Of a stretch of 64,000 bases of DNA, positions 1 to 11,700 are shown piece after piece (position 1 is the first letter of the stretch; each line of letters starts with the position of its first letter). Position numbers and translations under genes: made by a program. The notes below the pieces were generated by a model. The model did not search any database. It had not been told where the DNA came from and was given only the letters and a program-made list of their open reading frames with translations. This DNA is from Schizochytrium sp. TIO01 (Eukaryota; Sar; Bigyra; Thraustochytrida; Thraustochytriidae): contig SMSO01000032.1 in the NCBI GenBank assembly GCA_004764695.1, positions 1,944,501 through 2,008,500 on the forward strand, written 5' to 3'.

Positions 1-678
1 TCTAGTACATCAATGCACAATTTGCACACTCTGGCAAACTCTCTAAGAGAAAAGCGACATGGAGTAGTAGTGATCTACTTGTTATCTTAGGACTCTAACT
101 CCTACCAGTTACCGGTACTCGGTCACCTCTATTAAGCCTAGTAGAGGACGAATAAAAGACACGATTGCGTCCAGAACTACTGATAGGGTGGAACTGTAAT
201 AAATGCTAAGCTATGAAATAAAATACGCATGAGGCGCTGGTAGTCACTGCTGTGATAAAAGTTATGTGAGGTCCTAGGTCGAAATTGCCAAAAGTGGAGA
301 TAGGAGACAGCTACCTAAGCAGGGACAACTAGCAATGAATAAATTAAATCAACAATCGATCAATCTATTAATCATAACCAAAGCACGAAATCATCCTTTA
401 CCTCCTTCATCGAGACGCCCGTGCACGAGTTAGTTGTAGTGATTTGGGTTCACTCGAAGGTCAGGACGCAAGACCCAGAGCCGCTTTTCAGGCTGAGGAG
501 TCAGTGCCCTCCCTGGCTTCATCTGGGTATATTAGTTGCCACTTCTTACTGAGCTGGTGCCTTAGTTGGTACGGCCCTGCCCGAAAACCATATATCTTGA
601 AGCAAAACCTCTCGACCGAGACATTGACTGGGTTTGCAGAGAGGTAGCAGTTCACGTCAGGGTTACATCAACAACACG
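1..678. other. Left flank without recognised gene
   Basis: AT-leaning sequence with only short, overlapping open frames in both strands and no recognisable motif. It is the upstream region of the hydrolase gene that starts at 679. No clear TATA box is visible. Confidence 0.6.
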
Positions 679-1749
679 ATGCTCGAAGGAAGGCTTTTGG
701 AGTACTGGCCTTCGAAGCGGCTTGTGGCGTTTGAGAGTGGCGCTTGTGGCTCTTCTTCAGTAGTTATACTTCTCGGAGGACTTACAGATGGACTTGTGCC
801 CACGCCATACACAAAAGTGCTAGATGAAAGGCTCAAGGAGGCTGGACATGCACTGGTACAGCCCATTCTGAGAACCTCATATTGCCAGTTTGGTACTGGC
901 ACCTTGCAGCAGGATGCCGAGGATCTCACGCACCTGCTCTCATTTATTGGCGATGATCCAAACCGCACTGTAAATGGTCCCGTGCAGGTGGCCATGATCG
1001 GTCATTCCACAGGTTGCCAAATGATTTGCACCTTTACTCGAGATGCACCCGAGCATTTGCGTGCCATGGTGAAGGTGGTTGCGTTACAGGCTCCAGTGTC
1101 CGATCGTGAAGGCTTGGTGATGGAAATGGAGGATCATCACCTCAAGTCTATTTGTGAGGCCGCTCAGAAAGCTGTTGATGCAGGTGAGCCAAAGAAAATT
1201 GTTCATACACTCTGGGGCAGGGCACCTGTGATGGCCCGCAGGGTGCTTGACCTTTTTGTGAAGAATGGCTCTGATGATTTCTTTAGCTCCGACTTCACCG
1301 ATGCAGAGCTCGTTGCTAAGCTAGGCCACCTTGCTTCTTTCAAGACTCTTTTCGCAATCTCCTTAGATGATGAGTATGTACCTGATATGGTATACCCTGG
1401 CCTCGCACAGCGCTTTCAGGCGGCGGTACCAGGCAGTGAGCTTCTCGAGATTGAGAACGGTAATCACAGCTTGTCAATGCCAGATGATGGTGGTGAGCAA
1501 TTTGTGGAAGCATTTATTGAGCTTTTGCCGGAACCGTCTGGGCCAAAGGGTGGGGAAGGTGAGAATGAGAAGAAACTTGGCGAGAAGAAAGGTTCCTCTC
1601 GAGAGGAGTCAACACTTTCCGCATGGGCCCATTCTCTGGCTCGTACTTTGACCAGCGGTGGGTCACATGCTCCGTCTGTTGTCAGACCTGTAGAGGAGAA
1701 GAATTCCAGTGCTGCAATATCTTCGGATTTGCAGCTGGAGGAGGCCTGA
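679..1749 (+). CDS. DUF1749-family alpha/beta hydrolase (SidJ-like esterase fold)
   Basis: The frame is open from 634, but the first ATG is at 679 and gives 356 residues. The fold is an alpha/beta hydrolase. The nucleophile elbow GHSTGCQ places the serine at residue 110, an SLDDEYVPD motif gives the acid at Asp230/231, and NGNHSLSMP gives the histidine at 263. The N-terminal LLGGLTDGLVPTPY segment and the DEYVP motif are typical of DUF1749 (UPF0613) proteins, a family that includes the fungal siderophore esterase SidJ. The native substrate is unknown here, and siderophore hydrolysis should not be assumed. The last 70 or so residues are a charged, serine-rich tail outside the catalytic domain. 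There is no signal peptide, so it is probably cytosolic. A good AATAAA lies at 1827-1832, about 80 nt after the stop. A single-exon gene is the simplest model. Confidence 0.93.
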   Translation: MLEGRLLEYWPSKRLVAFESGACGSSSVVILLGGLTDGLVPTPYTKVLDERLKEAGHALVQPILRTSYCQFGTGTLQQDAEDLTHLLSFIGDDPNRTVNGPVQVAMIGHSTGCQMICTFTRDAPEHLRAMVKVVALQAPVSDREGLVMEMEDHHLKSICEAAQKAVDAGEPKKIVHTLWGRAPVMARRVLDLFVKNGSDDFFSSDFTDAELVAKLGHLASFKTLFAISLDDEYVPDMVYPGLAQRFQAAVPGSELLEIENGNHSLSMPDDGGEQFVEAFIELLPEPSGPKGGEGENEKKLGEKKGSSREESTLSAWAHSLARTLTSGGSHAPSVVRPVEEKNSSAAISSDLQLEEA

Positions 1750-2408
1750 ATGAAACAATACATCATTGGACAAGATTTTTGTTCACAAACTGAAATGATA
1801 CTTCCCAGACAAAAATATTGAGAAGAAATAAACACGCAACCTTATAAACAAGAAAACCTCACAATTTTAATTATTCTGTTCTTGCGTATTTCCTTTCCTT
1901 CTCTTTTACTTCAAGTCAACTGTAATGGTTTGATCTAAGATTGAAAAAGTAGAATAAAGATTGGGATTGTTAAGTGCTCGCGAGCCTTGACGTTTCCTCT
2001 TCCAAGCAAACTCGAAGAGAATTTCGGTATTTCGCAGGCTTCATTTTAAATATTGCTAGAAGCGAACCTTGATCGATAGCTGGGTACACCTACATCAAAG
2101 CTTTATTGATAAGTTGAACACGCTCTCAGACGACTACTGACTTTATCGTATGCAGAGATAACTTCCTATAGCATCTATTAGTGTCTAGTTATGTCACTTC
2201 TAAGAATATGAAATAAATAGAAACGATAGAAAAGAGAGGAGAATGATGCATGTAAATCGCTTTGGAGCTTAAGTGCGACGCCGGACCGCCAAGTTTTGAT
2301 CCAACGTGTGAAGCAAAACAAATTAAGGGCCTCCTCGAGCGCTTTTGCCTGCCTCTAGGGTGGCTGAAAGACTTAGGGCAATAGACGAAGCCTTCACAGC
2401 TTTCCAAG
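1750..2408. other. 3' flank and intergenic spacer
   Basis: AT-rich spacer between two genes on the same strand. It contains AATAAA at 1827-1832, a plausible poly(A) signal for the hydrolase. No other gene is seen. An antisense open frame at 2189-2470 overlaps the next gene's first exon and is treated as chance. Confidence 0.55.
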
Positions 2409-3425
2409 ATGGTGCGCATGCGCGGAGCGAAGTCTCCGCCACCCAAAACTGGTGCTATGCGCCTCTTCACAGTGCCTACGAACAGGTGAGTTAGTGGTGG
2501 AATCCCTCAAATCATGTTAATATTTATCCCCGAGCTAGCTCCTAACAACGCTGTTGTGTTGCGATATTTGTGTTGGTCTGTCTGCCATAGAAAACTTGGG
2601 TTTCACTTCCATTTTTGGAGCTTAATAGGTGCACTGGTACCGCCTGCGCTCGTGTACCTGCTTGCAATCTCAGTTGAAGATAAGATGGAGTAAGTTCACA
2701 TTTGTACGATCGCATCTCTTGGATCATCTTTGTTTTTTAATTTATAAACAAAAGGAAAGCATATGGGCAATGCTCCTGGATACTGACAGATTTCAAATAA
2801 TAACCATCACAGAAAAACTGGCGATGGGAAAAAGACGGAACAACGAGACCTCGTAGAATCATTAATAGAGCAGGACTTTGATTCTGTGTCCTCAAAGGTA
2901 GCAGATCAGGTGAAAGATCCTCAGGAACGTGCAAGCATTATTAATCAGTTGCTTGCGTCAAAGCTTGATGCATTGTCAAGTCAGCTTTCTGAAGTCGAGT
3001 CAAGGCTTGAAATCGCAGAGCGATATAATAGGATCTCGCCTCAAGCTGTAAAAGAAAAGTCTCTACGCATTTTTAACCTTGTGAATGGCATTTCACCAGC
3101 GCTAGATACTTCTTTATCCTCAAAGGCGACCGATGCCAAGACGAAAGCACCAGATTCTCCACCAAGTAGTGAAAATGCTACCTCATCTCATCGTGCGGAA
3201 CATCAGCAAGGACCAGCAAACAGCTATACAAATGACTCTGAGTCTATATCAGGGGATGTTGCATCACAAATTTCAACAGTTAGTTCAGGACCAGTTTCAT
3301 CTCCGCTTCAACCTACACCCGTACCGGCGGCAGCAAGTAAAAGTTCGCCCCAACAACAAGAATCGCCTAGTTCTATGTGGAGCTGGTTTGGTACATGGTC
3401 CTCCTGGGCTCCTTGGGGGCGCTAA
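2409..3425 (+). CDS. Three-exon single-span membrane protein with coiled coil (unknown function)
   Basis: Exons are inferred at 2409-2485, 2591-2689 and 2813-3425, joined 789 nt, 262 residues. The first donor is AACAG/GTGAGT and the second GGA/GTAAGT. Acceptors are CCATAG and ATCACAG. Both introns (105 and 123 nt) are phase 2, and intron 1 has a CTAAC branch-like site. The last exon alone has no ATG near its start, which is what points to upstream exons. The product has a basic N-terminus (residues 1-33), one hydrophobic span (about 34-54), a charged helical or coiled-coil region (about 75-130), a Ser/Pro/Gln-rich linker and an unusual tryptophan-rich C-terminus with five Trp in the last 16 residues. 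No family is recognised. It is probably an integral membrane protein with a cytosolic coiled coil; the organelle cannot be told from sequence. Confidence 0.72.
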
Positions 3426-4362
3426 CTGACTATTCAAGCCTCAAAGTAGAGCCACATTGTTTTTTATTTTAAGATAGAAATTATTCACTCTCCAGGTAGT
3501 AGAACTTGGTGTCTCCAAAACTCGTTTTTTTCTGGACTATCCACTAGCAGATAGAGTTTTGAATTAAAACTTGAGAGAAGCACCAAAGTCCAAACGCAAA
3601 TCGAACGATTGTCACTCTCACTTGTCAAAGGCTACTCCTATCTATTGGGTAGAAACCCAAGTCAAAACAATCACTCACACTGGTCTTGAAGTACCCTAGG
3701 TACAGTTAATTTCGTACAACTTACCATCTGGTAAAAGCCCTTCTCACCAAAAACCTTGCTTACGCTAGGCAACGTGTGCAAAGCTCCTCAAGTCATCCTA
3801 AACAAAGCGAGTTTTATCAAATCCAAGTAAAAAAACAGTCAGACCATAGATAGATAGGAAGGTAGTGCCTACTATCATGTACCTACTAGGTAGGCGTGCC
3901 TATCTACGCGAGACCCATGTTGTTATAATTATAAAAGCTGATGATCTTTGATAATATTGGTACTGCTGGAATTACCCTCTAGACATCTCATGAACCTTAC
4001 GGTAAGAAGCACTCTTGAGTCACAATAGTGGTACATGATCAAGCAGAACAGCACACCTGCTAGCTCTCTTCTATGAACCTAACTAGATTGTATTGATCGA
4101 ATGCTTGCTCGCCTGTGCGATTCCAAGGTGCGCATTGCAGCCAGCCTGCATATCGAAAGGAGCGACAGACGTTCATGCCCCCCGCCCCCCAGATTTATTA
4201 CTTAACTCACTTCCAAAGGGGCATACAAGGAACTCTATCCACCTTGTACGGCTAATGGCAATTAAATTAACTTACAGAATAACCTACCTTTCACCATCGC
4301 AAGCTTGGTTTGCCTGAGTTATGAGGCCAGTTAAAGGGAGGTACACTATAAAACAATTCAAC

Positions 4363-4449
4363 ATGCAGCGCGTGCCGCAAAATGCTCTCTTTCACTCCCT
4401 CCCGCGCGCCATTCGACAACAGAAAAGCCTACCCGAGAGAGTAAAATAG
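4363..4449 (+). CDS. Possible small ORF or first exon, 28 codons
   Basis: An ATG follows a TATAAAA at 4347-4353 by about ten bases. The 28-codon frame is rich in Arg, Gln and Leu without acidic residues until near the end, resembling the start of a mitochondrial presequence. A GTAAAA that could act as a weak donor occurs just before the stop. No homologue is recognised and chance remains likely. Confidence 0.15.
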   Translation: MQRVPQNALFHSLPRAIRQQKSLPERVK

Positions 4450-4713
4450 CTTTTTCGGCGTTTGGCGTAGCAGTCATGCTATGTAGTTGAGTTGGCTTGC
4501 TAGCCACCTAGCCTGGTGCGTTTGCCACCACGAAAATCAACGCTGCCACCAACGAGCCAGCAACTTGTGATACGATGGGCCCGGTCGGCATCTTAAGTTT
4601 AATATTTTGTGTTAATTTTTAATTCTTACATCCTTAAAACTTGAAAGTTAAGTAAAAGTAAAACAAACAAAATTAAAAAAAAAAAGGTTCGCGAGCGCCT
4701 TCTTTACCAATAG

Positions 4714-4921
4714 TAAGTACGTTTTCATCACTTTAAATACTTGGGACTCTCCAACTTTGGAGGTATCTGTCGAACATGTTTTTGCTCGTCTGCCCGTGAT
4801 CGATGTAGAACTCCCAGCTTCGCTGCAGGTCTTATATCGCTGCATGATGTTGTTCATCAAAGTTTTAGCCAAACAAACAAAAGCAAGAAGCGTAACAAGC
4901 TTGAAACGGAGTAAGAGTTAA
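4714..4921 (+). CDS. Possible terminal exon of an unrecognised gene
   Basis: The plus-strand frame open from 4652 to the TAA at 4919-4921 has no ATG near its start. A pyrimidine-rich acceptor-like site ends at 4713 (CTTTACCAATAG). The translation has balanced composition, alternating hydrophobic and charged residues (for example LEVSVEHVFARLPVIDVEL) and a basic tail, unlike the low-complexity frames nearby. An overlapping antisense frame of similar length exists, so this is only a candidate. It may belong with the small ORF at 4363, but the phases do not match directly. Confidence 0.25.
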
Positions 4922-5485
4922 GATGGGCAATGTACTTTACTTAAAAGAGCACGGCAGTCACCAAACTCTGGAGACAGAATAAATGAAAAGTGATTGTCCT
5001 AGAGACCCGGATGTATATATCTACCTACGTAGCTAGTTCTCAGCCAAATCAAGAAAGTTGTAACGAATAAGCTGGCGTCGGGGTGACGATGATCGCATGC
5101 GAGTGGGAATGGTGTGTCCTGTGTTCTGGGCTCTCATCCTACCATTCTCGCTAGTTAGCTATAGATAAAGTGCGTCTTTTCACACAGATAGACCTTTTTG
5201 ACAGAAACAAATTGAACTTGAAGACAGATAAAGTGCATGAGATTCATTCAACTTGTAGGTATCGGTAGTAGTATTTACACGGAAATAGGCAGTTTAGAAG
5301 CCAATACGCACTTTCATCATACTTTCATCATTTAAATTATACTACCGTACTGTTTGTTACTTCCATTTCTTATACATAAATAGAGAGGGTTTCTTCATCT
5401 TTTAGTCGAATAACCTTATACTAAAAAAGTAGCGCGTGCAGAAAAAGTTTGGCGACGGTCTGCAGTTCCCGAATAGCTCAGCACC

Positions 5486-8400
5486 ATGGAGGGATTTAAG
5501 AAAGGTCAGCCCGTGTGGATCACGGGTACGGCAGAATGGGTCTGGGAGCGTAAGTTTCTTCACCATGGCCACTGGGTTGGTCTTCGACGGCTTTGGCGGG
5601 GTCAGGGCTTCGGGTAGCGAGGTTACTCCCAATCGCTCATTCACGTGCTCCTCTACTTTCCACTTGCTTTAACCACGCCTACTATAGTCTACAAGCTTGA
5701 TGCTGGGTGTGTACAAGGTCTCTTCTGTTCATCTGCGCTGGTCTCAAGGCAAGCGGATCAGAGCAAGGGTCATCGTTCAATCGACGATACTTTATCCGGT
5801 CGTTCTGGCCGAAACACGTGCAGAAAAGAACACATTGCCAGTAGTTGCGATTCTTTTAGTAGAGTTGGAAAGCAGGAAAGGCAGTCAAGTCATTTCGTAA
5901 GCACGATGTCCCAATCGCTGATACTAAGAAAACATGAAGCTCGATTTGCGGAGCGCCATTGCTAAGACTTCTCTGTGCGGACCCACTCCTCTCTATCATC
6001 ATGTGTGTGCGAAAAGCGGGCAAGTGTGGAGTTAGTTCGAGGCGAGCGTGGGTAGATAGATGGAGAGCCTTGACGAAAGTTGAATCAGATCGAGCGAGTG
6101 AATGTACGAGAGTTTGCTCTGCTGTTGACACGGTCGAGTGAACAGGGGATAGAATGAAAAAAGGAAAGAAGATGATGTGTACTGACAAGAAATCTTGCAT
6201 GCTAACAATATGGTGTGTACATGGCAACAACAACAGGAGGAGTCGTGGAGGTGGTGCATGATGACAAAGTCCTGGTCACCTCAGATAGTGGCAAGAAACT
6301 CTTGACGAATCTGGCGTACCCCGTCTGCCCCATTACGGAGAATGGCTTCGATGATATGACGAGTATGCCATTCATCAGTGAGCCCACCATCTTGTCTAAC
6401 TTGCATAGGCGCTCTAATATGAACCGTCCTTACACATTTATGGGACCTGTGCTTGTTGCAGTGAACCCGATTAAGCGAATTCAAGACCCTGCAGCTGTGG
6501 CTGGTGACCCGAAGATGATCTATCGGTCTCACCCATTTGCTGTCGCAGAAACAGCATATCAGCAACTTCGTTTTGGAATTGCTCAAAAACAACGATTTCT
6601 TCGACAAGGTGGAAAGCCCGAAGCCTTTGATGTACCAATTTCCCAGACTGTCGTTGTTGGTGGTGAATCGGGAGCTGGTAAGACTGAGTCTTCAAAAATG
6701 GTCCTGAACCATCTTGTGCAGCGTTGCGGTGGAGGAGAACTGGATAAACGACTTTTGGGTACCAATCCTATTTTGGAATCCTTCGGCAATGCTGCCACCT
6801 TGCGTAACGACAACTCCTCCCGTTTTGGTAAGCTCATGAAGCTTCACTTTGATGAAGACGGTACTAGCATTACGGGTGGCTCAGTGGGAACTTACCTTCT
6901 TGAGCGCAGTCGTGTCACCTCCCATGAGTACGGTGAGCGGGGTTATCACATCTTTTACCAGCTCCTAGCTGCATCTGCCAAGGACAAGACCCTTTCCTTG
7001 AACACCAGTATGATGACGAATGAAGCCCTTGGAATTTCACCTAAGAACGTTTATCGTTATCTTGCCGCAGGCACTGCTACCGAGCAGCACCTCGGCAACA
7101 TTACCGAGCTTCCAGAGCTGCGGCCAGATGATTTGACTGATTTTAAGGATTTGCGCAAGGCCTTCAGCGACATTGGCCTCTCAGATACTGGTATTGAAAT
7201 CATCTTCCGTTCAGCAGCAGCTGTTTTACATATGGGCAACGTCGACTTCAAGAATGAAGATCGCCCTGAAGGCTTTGTAGCTAGCGTAAGCTCAGCCGCC
7301 TCATCCAAAGATGCACTGAATCACACTATTCGTTTGCTTGGATTTGATGATGAAAGCGCGTTTGGTCGCCTCTTTTGCGAACGAACCATCCAATCTGGTA
7401 GCACTGCAGCTATTACAGTATTCAACGAGGCGCACCAAGCTCGTGACGCGTGTGATGCAGTGGCCCGTGCGCTTTACTCACGTCTCTTCAACTACATTTT
7501 GTACCAAATCAACATGAGTGTCCAAGGCACAACTAGTAATGACATCGACGAGTCTGCCGAGATAAATCCACGCCTTCGAGCTGTCATCGGCGTTCTCGAT
7601 ATCTTTGGCTTTGAATCCTTTGAGCACAACGACTTTGAACAATTGCTCATCAACTACACCAATGAGTCACTTCAGGCAACATTCAATGAACAAATTTTCC
7701 ATGCCGAAGCTGAGCTCTACCGTCGGGAGCAACTAGTCTTGGATAATGGTGACTCTATTAGTATTCCAAAGCGTAATACAGAGTGCATGGAACTTCTTGA
7801 GGGAGTGCGTCTGACCAAGCAGCCGGGCATTCTTCAAATTATTGATCAACAAGGCAAAATGCCAAATGCTAACGACAGCAAACTGAACGACAAGCTGCAT
7901 GAGATGTTTGGTGGCCGAGCAAACAAGGCTTTTGGCAAAGTTCATCCGAAGGACATTGACAGACAGTTCATTGTTCTGCATTATGCCGGCGCTGTGCGTT
8001 ACACTGTAGGCTCATTCTTGGCGAAGAATATGGATCAACTTCCGAAGGAAGTAAATGAGTATTTCGAAAACTCTGATGAGGACCTTATTGTACGTATCTG
8101 GAAGTCTACAAGTATTGAAGCCGCAGCAGAGGCTTCAAAGCGTCAAAGCAGCAGCCGTCGTAGCGTCTCGAAGCGCAATGGCCGGGTGCAAAACACCTCT
8201 ATCGTGTCTAAATTTCGTGGTCAGATTATTGAGCTCAAGGATTATCTCGATACGACGCGCTGCTCATTCATTCGCTGCATTAAGCCCAACCCATTTTTAG
8301 TGCGGCAAGACAGTACTTGGTTTAATCGTCGTTACGTGACAGGCCAACTCAAAGCTTTGTCCATCTTGCAGACTGCGGAAGTCCTTAAGAACGGATTTCC

Positions 8401-10801
8401 TACTCGCGTAGGTTACGAGGACTTGACAGATTCCTATGCCGAGATTCTCCCCGAACGCGCCCTGCATAAATGGCGAACCATTGGTGGTAACTCTGTGAAT
8501 TCTTTCGTGTCTGCACTATTTTGGGCCTTTGATATTCCCTCCGATGCATACAAGCTAGGCTTGACCAAGGTCTTTTTCAAGTCCGGAAAGCTTGCGGAAC
8601 TCGATGATATCTTGAATGCCGCTGCTAACTGGAGTCAAGGCAAGGGAGATGAAAAGGCAGACTTGATCTTCGAGCGCTTCGAACACTTTTTCACGCGCCG
8701 TCGCTGGCGTGTGATTTTTGCAAAACTCTTCGCTTTTCGCGTATTTAACGAGAAGCTCGGAAAGTCTCAAGAACGTGACTTTGCTGCCTCCAAGATCCAG
8801 CGCTGGTGGCACTCAAGTTTTGATCGCCGGATGTACTGGAGTGCAGTTATGCTGCAAAAGCACATGCGCAGATTTAAGGCTCAAAAGATGTTTCGTAAGC
8901 TCCAAAAAGACGCCGAGAAGGAGGCCGAGCGCAAGGCTCGCGAGCTTGCGGAGCAACTCGAACAAGAACGTCGTGAACATGAAGAAGCATGCCGGCGCGC
9001 CGAAGCAATCCGTCAGGAGCGCGAGCGAACTGAGCGCGAGGAGAAACTTCGCCAGAAAAAGGTTGCCGCTGCAGAGAAACGTCGTAAGGAAATGGAGAAG
9101 GTTGAAAAGCTGGCAGCACAAATGGCGGCTGAAATGAAGAAGAATCGCCCCATAATGGAGCGGAATCTGGCTAAACGTCTCCAACAGCTTGAGGATGATA
9201 GCGAAATCAATCCGCTGAGTGACGCATATCGTAATGGGCATCTGGAAGACGATGATGAGAAAGATGAAGCTGCTTCGGACCAGGAAAACAACAGTGAAGA
9301 TGATGATAACGCCGCATCCAAGCGCTCGAGCAGACGGAGCTCTGCTTCTGAATCGATCGGATCAAAGTCCACTAGGTCCCGTCTGTCATCAAGATTTTCT
9401 CGCCGGTCCAAGGTTCGTGAACGCACCCAAAGCCTCGGAATCAGTGACATCCATGCGCGTATGGAACGCTTAAAAAGGCGGCACGAGGAAGAACAGCGTA
9501 TGCTCGAAGAAGCCGAGGAGGATTATCAGGTGACTCGTCAGAGACTTGATGAGGAGGAGCAGAATGCAAAGCTTGAGGCAGAGGCACGTCAACGCGAAAT
9601 TCGTAGCATGGAGGATACACAAGCCAAGCTCCATCAGCAACTTCGCAAAGCCCGTGAACGTCGCGAAAGATTGCTCGCTCAGAAACGAGAAAATCTCGAG
9701 GAAGCTGAGGCATCGATGTCTGCAAATGATTTCATTTCCAACAACCCTCTTCATACTGCTCGTGGTCGCCGGTCTTCGCACAAGCAGCAGCGTGCAATGC
9801 AAATTGCGCTTCGAGTCCGTCAGCGCGCACAAAAGTCCCGCCGGGGCCCTGCTCGCAAGTCTTACCTGCACCCTCAAGGAGAGCCGAATTACCTTTTGAA
9901 GTCTGGTGCTGATGAGCTTGATGGCGAATCCGATGCTGAAAGCGAGGGAGACTACACATATGGACAGGCCGTTGTGGAGAAGCATGAAATTGAAAAGGTC
10001 TCCTACACTGCAACTGGCTGGAAGCTTCCTGTTCGTGCATCCGCGTTTTCTTTTGGTAGGTCATGGAGAAAACGCACGTTTACCTTTGATCCGTCTGAGC
10101 TGAGTATCAAATATTATGCGCCAGGCAAGCCTCACAAGATGAAGGATACCTTTATCTTGAATGGTAAGAACCATTCGAACCCTACTGTTGTAGAGTTGAA
10201 CCCTCAGGGGTATTCGGAGAGACATTATGTCATGATGATTAAGAATGGCTACCTCTACATTGACCACGACTCTGCAGATCCTGTGAAGCGTACGAGAACT
10301 CTCATTATGTCATTTGACTCGGAAACCCAATTTGAAAAATGGAAGGACCTGCTAGAAGACTTCATTCCTCAGAAGCGCACCACTCCGAGAGTAGACAAGG
10401 ACTTGAGTCTTGCGATGGGCCGAATGGTTTCTAGTAATAGCTTGGGTGACGGTCCACGTGACCGTCTTGGCAAATTGCATGGCAACATGACGCAGCAAGA
10501 GCTTGAGGAGCTCGAGGAGATGGAAAAACAAGTTCGTGATTACATGGGCACAGACACCATTTTGGAACGCGCTGGATTTTCCGAGGAGGAACGTGAGCGT
10601 CTTTTAGAAAACCAGCAAATAGTTAACAAGGATCACCGTGGCGAGGTGGTTCTTGATGACGCTGATGATGATGCCAGCATTGTAAATGATGGCTACAAGA
10701 CTGTCTTTTGTCACAACTGCAAGCAAAAGCAAACAGTGCACTTTGATGCGACAACTTGTCCCGGGTGCAATAGCTCCCTTCGTCGTGTCGGTGCAGTGTA
10801 A
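5486..10801 (+). CDS. Unconventional myosin: SH3-like, motor, IQ, coiled coil, PH, C4 zinc ribbon
   Basis: Actin-based motor. Exon 1 is 5486-5549 (CACC-ATGG start, donor C/GTAAGT) and exon 2 is 6237-10801 (acceptor ACAACAG), 1542 residues. The junction is phase 1 and in frame, and it joins KKGQPVWITGTAEWVWE to GVVEVVHDDKVLV, giving a complete myosin N-terminal SH3-like domain. Using the ATG at 6221 instead would cut that domain in half. Residues: P-loop GESGAGKT 164-171, switch I NDNSSRFGK 212-220, switch II DIFGFE 476-481, motor end near 805, IQ-like helix about 869-907, basic/acidic coiled coil about 907-1020, a second coiled coil about 1096-1183, PH-like domain about 1275-1400, and a CX2C...CX2C ribbon (Cys 1513, 1516, 1529, 1532). 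All nucleotide-binding motifs are intact. The PH domain suggests phosphoinositide membranes as cargo (inference). The myosin class is not assigned. Confidence 0.96.
5550..6236 (+). other. Intron 1 of the myosin gene
   Basis: A 687-nt intron, the longest inferred here. GTAAGT begins at 5550 and the ACAACAG acceptor ends at 6236. Short open frames inside it on both strands have no protein-like features. Confidence 0.8.
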
Positions 10802-11268
10802 GCCTTTGGCCCAATGTTAATTGTTCCAGCCACCATATTTTCTGGCTAATATGAAAACTACGAAATTTTCTTGCCTGCGGAGAGCACATATGTTGAACCC
10901 TGTTTCCCGCCGCAATTCATCCAAAATTAAACAAAGATTGATGATAATAATGTTCTTGTTGATACTTTTCAAAATATTTCTTTCAGGATATATGCACGCA
11001 TGCACTCGAGATTGGAATGTATGTTATAGCTTGCGATGGATACATTTACAGTATGGTTTATTCATTGACGACTAGGTCCTTTTTGACTCTGTATGAAATG
11101 GCCATCTTGATATAAGGAACGTTGGCGAAGTCGAAGTTATGAGGTGATCGATACGTAGAAGCATTTAATACGCCTTCCGTTCGGAATGGCCTTTCCATGT
11201 GATAGATATCATCGTATGCTTCACGAAAAAAGGAATAACACATTCTATCTTTACGTCGTTCCTAGTGA

Positions 11269-11280
11269 TATATATAAAAG
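11269..11280 (+). promoter_or_regulatory. TATA-box-like element with no recognised gene downstream
   Basis: A TATATATAAAAG stands about 470 nt beyond the myosin stop, with a pyrimidine-flanked TCA about 15 nt after it. The next ATG opens only a 24-codon frame. It could start a non-coding transcript or be chance in AT-rich DNA. Confidence 0.2.
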
Positions 11281-11660
11281 GTTCTCACGACTCTGAAGGA
11301 CGATGCTTTGTTCTACAAACAACTACTCTGCACTATTGAAAACTCAGAACAAAGAAACGCAAAACCACGGTTGCTGATGGGCCATCTCCTAGGTACTAGT
11401 GCGTAGCTATTGCTAGTGTTCTACGCGGGGCGTTCGGAAAAGAGCTTCCTGTGGATCAGTTCCAGTTCCTAGTGGGTTTCCGCTCTACCGCGTTATAGTC
11501 TCCAAATTGGTCTGCAGGTTGATCGACCCAGCACTCAGACGCATACCAGGGCCAACGCCCCATCCCTTCGAACGCGTCGCCTCTGCCAAAGCTCTGCGTT
11601 CTACAACGTCAACAACCAGTAAGAACTCACAAGCAAGAGCGTAGAAGGCCACCTCACCTC

Positions 11661-11700
11661 AGCACGGCACGGCACGGCACGGCACGGCACAGCACAGCAC
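11661..11700 (+). repeat. CACGG pentanucleotide run decaying to CACAG
   Basis: Tandem GGCAC/CACGG units followed by CAGCA variants, continuing imperfectly to about 11720. Confidence 0.9.

Larger units (their letters stand above)
3426..5485. other. Intergenic region with two weak exon candidates
   Basis: Two kilobases between the membrane-protein gene and the first myosin exon. Most of it is AT-rich with no coding signal. Two stretches look somewhat like exons on the plus strand (4363-4449 and 4714-4921) and are listed separately. They could not be joined in a consistent phase. Confidence 0.5.

Noticed and set aside
5645-6233. Open frames on both strands between 5.6 and 6.2 kb
   Set aside because: They fall inside the inferred first intron of the myosin gene and have no protein-like features.
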